From: Ruminococcaceae bacterium UBA3220
GTDB lineage: Bacteria > Bacillota > Clostridia > Oscillospirales > Acutalibacteraceae
DNA: 14,801 nt
Assembly (NCBI GenBank): GCA_002363095.1
Contig: DEWC01000005.1
Span: forward strand, 1-14,801
Reading direction: 5' to 3'
In this document: piece after piece, positions 1 through 6,515 of the stretch
How positions within the stretch are numbered: the first letter of the stretch is position 1
How the letters are laid out: every line of letters starts with the position of its first letter
Notes under the pieces: model-generated
The model's database searches: none
The model's input: the letters and a program-made list of their open reading frames with translations, nothing else
What the model was told of the DNA's origin: nothing
Program-made: the position numbers and the translations under genes

Positions 1-38
1 GCGTCGGTCAAGCTTTTCGGTTTTTCAAAAACTATCAT
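1..38 (-). CDS. vorA: 2-ketoisovalerate:ferredoxin oxidoreductase, TPP-binding beta subunit (VorA), 5' end only
   Basis: Only the first twelve codons lie in the window, reading MIVFEKPKSLTD; the gene continues past the left edge. The start codon shares one base with the vorB stop codon (TAATG), and an AGGAGG ribosome binding site lies 9 bases upstream inside the end of vorB. The FEKPKSLTD beginning resembles the N-termini of the thiamine-pyrophosphate beta subunits of 2-oxoacid:ferredoxin oxidoreductases, and this subunit normally follows vorB. The identification rests on this short piece and on gene order. A gamma subunit gene (vorC) would be expected beyond the edge. Confidence 0.75.
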   Translation of the reverse strand, partial: MIVFEKPKSLTD

Positions 39-1096
39 TATTCCTTGCCTCCTAACGCCTTTATTGATTTGAGCACCTGCTCGGGGTCGGGTATCATACC
101 GCCGGCACGGTTACAGAGGGTAACCGGTTTTTTGCAACCCGTTGCAAGTCTTATGTCTTCAATCATCTGACCCATCGAAAGTTCTACCGAAACAAAGCCT
201 TTTACCTTATCGGCAGCCTCTGCGAGGGGCTTTTTCGGGAAAGGCCAAAGGGTAATCGGTCTTATAAGCCCTGCTTTTATGCCCTCTTTTCTTGCGGCAA
301 CAACGGCGTTTTTGGAAACGCGCGCGGCAATGCCGAAAGCGACAACGCAATACTCCGCATCGTCCATCATAAAGCTTTCGTATCTCGGCTCTTCCGCCTC
401 GATTTGCTCATATCTTTTATATCTCTCAAAGTTTGTTTTTTCGAGGATTTCGGGCTTTAAGTAAAGCGAGTTTATTATATTGTGCTCTCTCTTGCACTGC
501 GTTCCGGTTACAGCCCACGGCTTCTCAACAGTACAGTTCGATGGTTCGGGAAGTTTAACAGGCTCCATCATCTGACCGAGAGTTCCGTCCGCCAAAAGCA
601 TTGCCGGCATACGGTATTTATCGGCAAGGTCAAAAGCAAGAGAGGTTAAATCCGCCATTTCCTGAACCGAATTCGGTGCCAAAACGATGAGGTGATAATC
701 GCCGTGTCCGCCGCCCTTTGTCGCCTGGAAATAGTCCGACTGCGAGGGCTGAATTCCGCCGAGTCCCGGTCCGCCTCTTTGAACATTTACGATAAGGGCG
801 GGCAAATCCGAGCCTGCTATATAAGAAATCCCTTCCTGCTTTAAGGATACGCCGGGAGAGGAAGAAGACGTCATAACCCTTTTGCCGGTTCCGGCAACGC
901 CGTAAACCATATTTATCGCGGCAATTTCACTTTCCGCCTGCAAAAACACTCCGCCGATTTTCGGCATCTTTTTTGCCATATATGCGGCGACCTCGGTTTG
1001 AGGAGTTATCGGATATCCGAAATAATGCAAACAGCCTGCGCGGATAGCCGCTTCGGCGATTGCCTCATTTCCTTTCATTAAAACCTTTTCGCTCAT
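38..1096 (-). CDS. vorB: 2-ketoisovalerate:ferredoxin oxidoreductase, alpha subunit (VorB)
   Basis: This 352-residue protein is the alpha subunit of a cytoplasmic 2-oxoacid:ferredoxin oxidoreductase. The complex interconverts a branched 2-oxoacid plus CoA with acyl-CoA, CO2 and reduced ferredoxin. Visible family features are the N-terminal GNEAIAEAAIRAGC stretch, the FGYPITPQTE motif near residues 26-35, the SSSSPG segment near residue 77 and the GGPGLGGIQPSQSDYFQ segment typical of VorB. The length is normal for the family. The start is set by AGGAGG 8 bases upstream of ATG. It lies 13 bases after vorD and overlaps vorA by one base, so the subunits are co-expressed. Next to ilvE and under the Val T-box it probably works in the reductive carboxylation direction. 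A 2-oxoglutarate-type (KorA) specificity is the main alternative, but the sequence and the aminotransferase neighbour favour branched substrates. Confidence 0.9.
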   Translation of the reverse strand: MSEKVLMKGNEAIAEAAIRAGCLHYFGYPITPQTEVAAYMAKKMPKIGGVFLQAESEIAAINMVYGVAGTGKRVMTSSSSPGVSLKQEGISYIAGSDLPALIVNVQRGGPGLGGIQPSQSDYFQATKGGGHGDYHLIVLAPNSVQEMADLTSLAFDLADKYRMPAMLLADGTLGQMMEPVKLPEPSNCTVEKPWAVTGTQCKREHNIINSLYLKPEILEKTNFERYKRYEQIEAEEPRYESFMMDDAEYCVVAFGIAARVSKNAVVAARKEGIKAGLIRPITLWPFPKKPLAEAADKVKGFVSVELSMGQMIEDIRLATGCKKPVTLCNRAGGMIPDPEQVLKSIKALGGKE

Positions 1097-1109
1097 TTAT
1101 CGCGCCTCC

Positions 1110-1316
1110 TTACTTCTCAACCGTTATAACGCAGTCCGGGCACATGGTGGCGCAAAAGGCGCAACCTATACACTTTGACTGATCGGTCATCTCCGCTGGA
1201 GAATGACCTTTTTTGTTGATTTTTTCTTTTGCTATTCTGATGATTTGCTTAGGGCAGGCAGTAACACAAAGCCCGCAGCCTTTGCAAATATCGGTTTTAA
1301 AGGTAACCTTCGGCAT
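1110..1316 (-). CDS. vorD: 2[4Fe-4S] ferredoxin-like subunit of the oxidoreductase (VorD)
   Basis: A 68-residue ferredoxin-type protein with two CxxCxxCxxxCP clusters: Cys11, 14, 17 and 21, then Cys49, 52, 55 and 59. It should pass electrons between the VOR catalytic subunits and soluble ferredoxin. The reading frame extends seven codons further upstream, to 1337, but the ATG at 1316 has AAAGGAG a few bases before it, and in the longer version that ribosome binding site would be translated. The shorter MPKVTF start is therefore chosen. The gene lies 14 bases after the P-loop gene and just before vorB, the usual place for the small ferredoxin subunit of four-subunit VOR/KOR enzymes. Confidence 0.9.
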   Translation of the reverse strand: MPKVTFKTDICKGCGLCVTACPKQIIRIAKEKINKKGHSPAEMTDQSKCIGCAFCATMCPDCVITVEK

Positions 1317-1330
1317 TTTTATTCTCCTTT

Positions 1331-1978
1331 TTACCAATACTTCTTTTGAAGCTCCAACTCAAAAACATTTTGGAGTTCAACCTTGTTCGCTAAGTCTTTA
1401 CGAACGGTTGTCATAACAAGGGGCAGAGAAGCGCTTTCTGCAAGTTCAAGCGCCTCTTTATTTGATAAGACGATGTTCTCAACCGTCGTTTCTTCGCCTA
1501 AATTGGTGTTGTTGACAATTCCCGTAAAGGGGATATGCGAAGCGTTTTCGACCTCTTTCAAAACCTCAAACGCCTCATCGGCCGTTCGTGTAAGGGGGCG
1601 GTTAAAATTGACAACATAGAGATTATCAAAGTCGTCCTCTGTAACATATGGGGCAAAACGCCCTAAAACATAAGCGCCGCTGTCGTCTCCGCCGATATCG
1701 AAAACGGCGTAAACATCCTTGCGGTTAAATACCGAATAACTTTCGGCAGGGATGCTCGGAAGGTCAACATTCGAATTTGCGAAGGGCAGGGCAATTACCT
1801 CTATTCCCAACGCTTCAAGTTCTTTTTCGCTGTCCTTTGTTCTGAAATAGGGATTGACGATATCAAGGTCGACAACAACCGTTTTTAATCCTTTTGAGTT
1901 TAAATGTTTTGCGTAATTCACGGCAATATTTGTTTTGCCGCTGCCGTAATGACCGCAAAACAGGGTAATCCTTTTCAT
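1331..1978 (-). CDS. P-loop ATPase of the MinD/ParA/CobQ-like type, role unknown
   Basis: A 215-residue protein that opens with a Walker A motif, GHYGSGKT (residues 9-16), followed by VVVDLDIVNPYFR near residue 34 and DIGGDD near residue 94, the layout of the MinD/ParA/CobQ group of nucleotide-binding proteins. No membrane segment or extra domain is visible. Its start codon overlaps the ilvE stop codon by one base (TAATG), and I see no clear ribosome binding site, so translation is probably coupled to ilvE. The position between the aminotransferase and the iron-sulfur oxidoreductase suggests assembly, metal insertion or regulation of VOR, by analogy with CooC-like maturation ATPases. That role is inference from context only. 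Confidence 0.75.
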   Translation of the reverse strand: MKRITLFCGHYGSGKTNIAVNYAKHLNSKGLKTVVVDLDIVNPYFRTKDSEKELEALGIEVIALPFANSNVDLPSIPAESYSVFNRKDVYAVFDIGGDDSGAYVLGRFAPYVTEDDFDNLYVVNFNRPLTRTADEAFEVLKEVENASHIPFTGIVNNTNLGEETTVENIVLSNKEALELAESASLPLVMTTVRKDLANKVELQNVFELELQKKYW

Positions 1979-3072
1979 TATTTGTTAAGACCCAAAGGCA
2001 ATGTCCAGCCCATATAGTCCTCAACCTTGCCGGTCTGTATTCCGTAGAGGTTATCGTAGAGCTTTTGAGCGATAGGTCCTACCTTACCGTCGGCAACGGT
2101 CATATCTTCGCCCTTTATGTTGAGCCAGCCGATAGGTGAAATAACGGCTGCCGTTCCGCTTGCGAAAATTTCCTGCAAGGTGCCGTTTTTGGAAGCCTCA
2201 ACGATTTCATCAATCGAAAGTTTTCTCTCGCTTACCTTAACGCCCCATTTTTTAAGAAGCTGAATTACCGAATCTCTTGTAATGCCCGGAAGAATTGTTC
2301 CCGAATCAAGCGGAGCAGTAATAACCTCGTCGTTTATGCGGAAGAAAGCGTTTGATGTGCCTATCTCTTCAACATATTTATGCTCAGCGGCGTCAAGCCA
2401 CAAAACATCTTTACAGTCATACTTCATAGCATCCTGAGAAGCGCGCATACCTCCGCCGTAGTTACCGCCAACCTTGGCATAGCCTGTTCCGCCCTTTGCG
2501 GCACGGATATATTTATCCTGAACATAAATACGCGTGGTTGTAATTCCGCCGTCGTTTGCGGCATAGTAAGAACCGGTGGGGCTTAGAATTATCATAAAGC
2601 GGTAATGCTTTGCCGGAAGAACAGAGAAGGAAACCTCGTCGCCGAAGATGAACGGTCTTATATAAAGAGCGGTACCCGGCGCCTTCGGAACCCAGTCAAT
2701 ATCCTCTTTTATTACCGCTTTAACGGCGGCAACAAGCAAATCGTCGGGCAGGTCCGGAATGCACATACGCTCATTTGTGTTCTTCATTCTCTTAACGTTC
2801 ATATCGGGGCGGAAAAGTTGAATATCTCCGTCCGGAGTGCGGTATGCTTTCATACCCTCGAACATCATTTGCGCATAGTGAAGAACGCAGGAGGCAGGCT
2901 CTATCAAAATCGGCTCGTGAGGTACTACTCTGCCGTCGTGCCAGCCCTGACCTTCATCATAATCCATACAAAACATATGGTCGGTGAAATACCTGGCGAA
3001 GCCAAGCTTTGTCTCGTCCTGAGGACGGGGCTTCGGATGTGTCGTTCGTGTTACTTTGAAATTGTACTCCAT
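1978..3072 (-). CDS. ilvE: Branched-chain amino acid aminotransferase
   Basis: A 364-residue fold-type IV PLP enzyme that transfers amino groups between glutamate and the 2-oxoacids of Val, Leu and Ile. The expected PLP lysine is Lys200 in GYAKVGGNYGGG, and the EIGTSNAFF segment (about residues 236-244) matches the EIGTMNxFF signature. The length and the GGNY-type motif resemble the group that includes mammalian BCATs rather than the shorter E. coli IlvE. An in-frame extension to 3138 exists, but AAGGAG lies 9 bases before the ATG at 3072, and the extension would run into the upstream gene. It sits 25 bases after the nitrilase gene and overlaps the P-loop gene by one base. In this operon it would catalyse the last step, from 2-oxoisovalerate, 2-oxoisocaproate or 3-methyl-2-oxovalerate to the amino acid. 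Confidence 0.93.
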   Translation of the reverse strand: MEYNFKVTRTTHPKPRPQDETKLGFARYFTDHMFCMDYDEGQGWHDGRVVPHEPILIEPASCVLHYAQMMFEGMKAYRTPDGDIQLFRPDMNVKRMKNTNERMCIPDLPDDLLVAAVKAVIKEDIDWVPKAPGTALYIRPFIFGDEVSFSVLPAKHYRFMIILSPTGSYYAANDGGITTTRIYVQDKYIRAAKGGTGYAKVGGNYGGGMRASQDAMKYDCKDVLWLDAAEHKYVEEIGTSNAFFRINDEVITAPLDSGTILPGITRDSVIQLLKKWGVKVSERKLSIDEIVEASKNGTLQEIFASGTAAVISPIGWLNIKGEDMTVADGKVGPIAQKLYDNLYGIQTGKVEDYMGWTLPLGLNK

Positions 3073-3097
3073 TTTTGAAGACTCCTTTATTAAAAAA

Positions 3098-3886
3098 TTA
3101 TAATTTATAAATTTCGGCTCGCCTGTCGGCAAACACATTTATTGACGACCTTATGTCAGATAATATATCGGTGTTGCAGTCGGCTGAAATTATTGTTTCC
3201 CCGCCGTCTGCCGAAACGAGCGTTTCTCCCCACGGGTCAACTATCATTGAATTGCCGCCGTACTTTGCGGCGCCTGCTTTTCCGCAGGAATTACAGCATA
3301 CGGCAAACATCTGATTTTCAATCGCCCTTGCCGTAACAAGCGCTTTCAGATGAGGCACCCTTATATCGGGCCATTGCGACACCATAAACAGAAAATCGGT
3401 ACGCTTGTTTGCCGTTACTGTTCTGATAATCTCGGGAAAACGGACATCATAACATATTATAGCCGTACATTCGTGCCCGTCAAGTGTAAAACTTACGGGT
3501 TTTTTGCCTTTGGCGAAGTATTTATCTTCACCCATCGGCGAAAACAAATGCGTTTTATCATATTCCGCAACACATTTGCCCTCCCGGTTAAAAACATAGG
3601 CGGTGTTGTAAATCCCTCCGTCTTTGCGGTTCGCAACCGAGCCTGCAACGATGTTAACGCCGTGCTTTTTTGCCAAAGCGCCTATCTCCGATTTAACCCT
3701 TTCGCCGTCTTTGTCGCAAAGTTCTGCCTTTATATCCTTCGGCGAAAAGCCGACGTTCCAGGTTTCGGGCAAAACAATTGTATCGGGCTTTTGTCCCACT
3801 GCCTCTTCGATAAGTTCTTTTGCCTTCTTAAAATTATGGTCGGGGTTATTTAGTTCCATATCCATCTGAATAACCGATATCTTCAT
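3098..3886 (-). CDS. Nitrilase-superfamily carbon-nitrogen hydrolase, omega-amidase-like
   Basis: This 262-residue cytoplasmic hydrolase has the full Glu-Lys-Cys triad: Glu41 in LPETWNVGF, Lys111 in YDKTHLF and Cys145 in IICYDVRFPE. Length and motifs fit the omega-amidase (Nit2/YafV) branch, which hydrolyses 2-oxoglutaramate or 2-oxosuccinamate to 2-oxoacid and ammonia. These amides form when glutamine or asparagine is the amino donor of an aminotransferase, so the adjacent ilvE makes this reading attractive. Another amide substrate is possible. The ribosome binding site AAGGGG overlaps the stop codon of the upstream acyl-CoA synthetase gene, 10 bases away, showing that both belong to one operon. 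Confidence 0.85.
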   Translation of the reverse strand: MKISVIQMDMELNNPDHNFKKAKELIEEAVGQKPDTIVLPETWNVGFSPKDIKAELCDKDGERVKSEIGALAKKHGVNIVAGSVANRKDGGIYNTAYVFNREGKCVAEYDKTHLFSPMGEDKYFAKGKKPVSFTLDGHECTAIICYDVRFPEIIRTVTANKRTDFLFMVSQWPDIRVPHLKALVTARAIENQMFAVCCNSCGKAGAAKYGGNSMIVDPWGETLVSADGGETIISADCNTDILSDIRSSINVFADRRAEIYKL

Positions 3887-3896
3887 AACTTTCCCC

Positions 3897-6185
3897 TTAA
3901 AGTTTGTTTCTCATTATTTTTCCGCTGGTCGTCTTCGGAAGTTCATCCTTAAACACGACATGGCGCGGATATTTATAGGGCGCCGTATGGGTTTTTACAT
4001 AGTTTTGGATTTCCTTTTTAAGTTCCTCGGTAGGCTCGGTGCCCTTTGTAAGCACGATACTCGCCTTGACTATCTGCCCTCTTATTTCGTCGGGCTCGGC
4101 GGAAACGCCGCATTCAAGAACATACGGAAGCTCCATAATAACACTTTCTATCTCAAACGGCCCTATACGGTAGCCCGAGGACTTGATAACATCGTCAACA
4201 CGGCCGACAAACCAGAAAAATCCGTCCTCGTCTTTCCAAGCGGTATCGCCGGTATGGTAGTACCCGTCATGGATAGCCTCGTTTGTCTTTTCGGGGTCGT
4301 TATAGTATTCCTTAAACAGTCCGCACGGGAATCCGTCGGAAATCTTAACGCATATTTCTCCCGTTTCACCGATTTCAACCTTGTTGCCGTCGGCGTCAAG
4401 AAGGTCAATATCGTATATCGGACAAGGCTTGCCCATTGAACCTATCTTATGCGGTGCGCCGCGAAGATTTCCTATCATCATGGTGGTCTCGCTCTGTCCG
4501 AAGCCCTCGATGATATGAAGCCCCGTGGCTTTGAGGAATTGCCTGTAAACCTCGGGATTAAGAGCCTCGCCCGCCGTCGTCATATGCTTAACCGATGAAA
4601 AATCATAATTTGAAAGGTCCTGCTTTATCATCATACGAAGCATAGTAGGCGGAGCGCAAAATGTAGTTATATGATACTTAGCGAAAAGCGGAAGGATTTT
4701 TGAAGCGTCGAAACGGTCAAAATCGTAAACGAAGGTTGCCGCTTCACAAAACCACTGACCGTAAAGTTTACCCCACATAGCCTTTGCCCAGCCGGTGTCC
4801 GAAATAGTGAAATGAAGCCCGTCGGGGTCGCAGCAGTGCCAGTATTTTGCCGTAACAAAATGCCCGAAAGGATATTTATGGGTGTGCGCCGCGATTTTCG
4901 GGTAACCGGATGTTCCGGAAGTAAAGAACATTACAAGCAAATCGTCTCCGCACGGAGAATCCTCTGTGCGCTCATATTTTGAGCTGAACATTTTATATTC
5001 TTTGTCAAATTCGCGCCAGCCGTCCCTTTTGCCGTTTACCGAAATTTTATTCTTTATCCCGTTATAATTTTTCATTGCCTCATCGGCATACTCGGGCGAT
5101 TTGTCGTCGCAGGTGCAAATGATTGCCGAAACGCCCGCCTTATTAAAGCGGTATTCGAGATCGTGCGGTAAAAGCTGGCTGGTTGCCGGAATGGCTATGG
5201 CGCCTAACTTGTTAAGTCCGAGCATAATCGGCCAAAACTGATAATTTCTTCTCAAAACAAGCATTACGCGGTCGCCTTTTTTAATACCGATTGAGCTGAA
5301 ATAGTTCGCGCATCTTGCCGATTCCTTTTTCATATCAAGGAAGGTAAATCTGCGTTCGTTTTCATCCCTGTCGATATGAAGCATTGCAAGTTTATCGGGC
5401 TTTCTGTTCGCCATTTCGTCAACGATATCAAAGGCGAAATTAAATTTATCGGTGTTTTTGAATTTTATCGAAACGGGGGTTGAGCGCTCGTTCTTTACAA
5501 CATCAACATACCTGCGGTAAATTCGGTCGCTTAAATCCTGCTTTATCTCTTTTTCGTCAACTATCGCTTTGATCGGCATAAGTTCGGGAATCGGTTCGCC
5601 GGTCGGATTAAGGACGATTGCATAAAACTCGCAGTCCTGACCGCCAACCGCAATCATTCCGTGCGGTGTGGAGGAGTTATAGTAAATGGTGTCGCCTTCG
5701 CTCAAAATCTCACTGTGGTCGCCGATTTGGACTTTAAGCTGCCCCGAAATGACAATGTCAAGTTCCTGCCCCTCGTGGGCGGTAAGCTCGATCTCCCTGT
5801 TCTGCGCCTCGGGACTGAACTTGCTCCTTACATAAAGAGGCTCGGCAATTCTGTTTCGGAAAGCATACGCCATATTATAATAGGTCATTCCGTGCGCGTC
5901 GGCAATTTCCTGCCCTTTGCCTTTTCTTGTCATGGTAAAGGATTTAAGGGTAGGGCTGTGTCCCTCGATAATATCGGTAACATTGACATCGAGCGCCAAA
6001 GCGCAACGATAGAGGAAAGCAAAGTTTAAATCGCTTTCTCCCCGCTCACACGCTAAATATTCATCTAAGCTTACGCCGGCTTTAAGGGCTATCTCCTCGG
6101 GAGAAATTCCCTCTATCTCGCGAAGCTCCTTAATACGCCCCGCCATTTCTTTTATCTTATAGTTAAGTCCGGCAATTTCCTGCAT
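3897..6185 (-). CDS. XRE-HTH/cupin/AMP-forming acyl-CoA synthetase fusion, Val T-box unit (isobutyrate activation inferred)
   Basis: A 762-residue three-part protein. Residues about 11-75 form an XRE-type helix-turn-helix; about 130-193 form a small cupin barrel (GQELDIVISG, then a STPHG loop with His175); about 245-762 form an AMP-forming acyl-CoA synthetase of the medium-chain/acetate-like type. The adenylation loop TSGTSGYPK is at 422-430, GEGFGQSET-like region at 560-568, hinge motif GRVDDVIKSSGYR at 661-673 and catalytic lysine at Lys756 in TTSGK. All catalytic motifs are intact. The ATG at 6185 is chosen because AGGGGG precedes it by 7 bases; the frame continues 30 codons upstream, but that stretch is the leader terminator. 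It heads the operon with nit, ilvE and vor. The Val specifier of its leader suggests isobutyrate as substrate (inference). XRE-cupin pairs are usually free-standing regulators, so the fusion may be an enzyme that also reports on its own substrate. Confidence 0.88.
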   Translation of the reverse strand: MQEIAGLNYKIKEMAGRIKELREIEGISPEEIALKAGVSLDEYLACERGESDLNFAFLYRCALALDVNVTDIIEGHSPTLKSFTMTRKGKGQEIADAHGMTYYNMAYAFRNRIAEPLYVRSKFSPEAQNREIELTAHEGQELDIVISGQLKVQIGDHSEILSEGDTIYYNSSTPHGMIAVGGQDCEFYAIVLNPTGEPIPELMPIKAIVDEKEIKQDLSDRIYRRYVDVVKNERSTPVSIKFKNTDKFNFAFDIVDEMANRKPDKLAMLHIDRDENERRFTFLDMKKESARCANYFSSIGIKKGDRVMLVLRRNYQFWPIMLGLNKLGAIAIPATSQLLPHDLEYRFNKAGVSAIICTCDDKSPEYADEAMKNYNGIKNKISVNGKRDGWREFDKEYKMFSSKYERTEDSPCGDDLLVMFFTSGTSGYPKIAAHTHKYPFGHFVTAKYWHCCDPDGLHFTISDTGWAKAMWGKLYGQWFCEAATFVYDFDRFDASKILPLFAKYHITTFCAPPTMLRMMIKQDLSNYDFSSVKHMTTAGEALNPEVYRQFLKATGLHIIEGFGQSETTMMIGNLRGAPHKIGSMGKPCPIYDIDLLDADGNKVEIGETGEICVKISDGFPCGLFKEYYNDPEKTNEAIHDGYYHTGDTAWKDEDGFFWFVGRVDDVIKSSGYRIGPFEIESVIMELPYVLECGVSAEPDEIRGQIVKASIVLTKGTEPTEELKKEIQNYVKTHTAPYKYPRHVVFKDELPKTTSGKIMRNKL

Positions 6186-6473
6186 AACAAAACCCCCTGT
6201 ATGAGACGGCAAAAAGCCCGTCCCAAAGAAAATACTTTGAGACGAGCGAAAATCGTTATACGCCCGCGGTACCACTCAAATTGCATTTAAAAAATGCCAC
6301 TCAGGTTCCAATAAACCTTATGCTTTAACGCATCCATCACGGAAGGGCTCTACTCGCAAAACGCTTTCTTCCCTTCGGCTCGGAAGTTACAGCCCTTACA
6401 TCCTACCGATAACTCTCACCAACCGTTATCTCTCTGAAGGCGGTGTATAAAAGCCCTCTTCGTCATTGCCTTT
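6186..6473 (-). promoter_or_regulatory. T-box riboswitch leader, apparent specifier GUA (Val)
   Basis: The whole 330-base gap between the two fusion genes is a T-box leader with its promoter. Stem I begins right after the predicted transcription start. GGC (6470-6468) and GAAG (6461-6458) on the 5' side pair with GCC (6379-6377) and CTTC (6386-6383), leaving the tandem G-A kink-turn with GAGC at 6381-6378. Five bases plus one purine upstream of GAGC is GTA at 6390-6388, which is the specifier position in the Bacillus subtilis glyQS leader (recalled from memory: GGC, A, five bases, GAGC). The T-box sequence GAGTGGTACCGCG is at 6277-6265; its TGGT would pair with a tRNA ending ACCA. Uncharged tRNA-Val should block the terminator and switch on the operon. 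T-box identity is very secure; the codon register rests on this alignment. Confidence 0.93.
6211..6247 (-). terminator. T-box leader terminator (Val unit)
   Basis: A 13-bp stem with G-U pairs (GCTCGTCTCAAAG at 6247-6235 against CTTTGGGACGGGC at 6228-6216) has a six-base loop and is followed by TTTTT (6215-6211). It lies between the T-box sequence and the ribosome binding site, as expected for the terminator of a transcriptional T-box. No other terminator separates this unit from the upstream Ile gene, so it may also end read-through transcripts. Confidence 0.92.
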
Positions 6474-6478
6474 AACTC

Positions 6479-6493
6479 AAAGTATAATACTTT
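6479..6493. promoter_or_regulatory. Perfect 15-base palindrome over the -10 box of the Val promoter, candidate operator
   Basis: AAAGTAT and ATACTTT are perfect 7-base arms around one central base, and they cover the -10 element. The downstream gene encodes an XRE-type HTH domain, a family that commonly binds short palindromes at promoters, so this could be an autoregulatory operator. The other two promoters in the window lack an obvious copy, and AT-rich -10 regions are prone to chance symmetry, so confidence is low. Confidence 0.3.
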
Positions 6494-6509
6494 TTTTACG
6501 CTTTGTCAA
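6481..6509 (-). promoter_or_regulatory. Sigma-70 type promoter of the Val unit
   Basis: TTGACA (6509-6504), a 17-base spacer and TATACT (6486-6481) form a near-consensus housekeeping promoter. It directs transcription from about 6473 into the Val T-box leader. The -35 box starts only 6 bases after the stop codon of the upstream Ile-unit gene. Confidence 0.9.
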
Positions 6510-6515
6510 CAAAAA

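Noticed and set aside
6186..6275. A longer N-terminus for the Val-unit ligase (and likewise 8784-8870 for the Ile-unit ligase).
   Set aside because: The extra codons are the T-box sequence and terminator stem; good ribosome binding sites precede the ATGs at 6185 and 8783.
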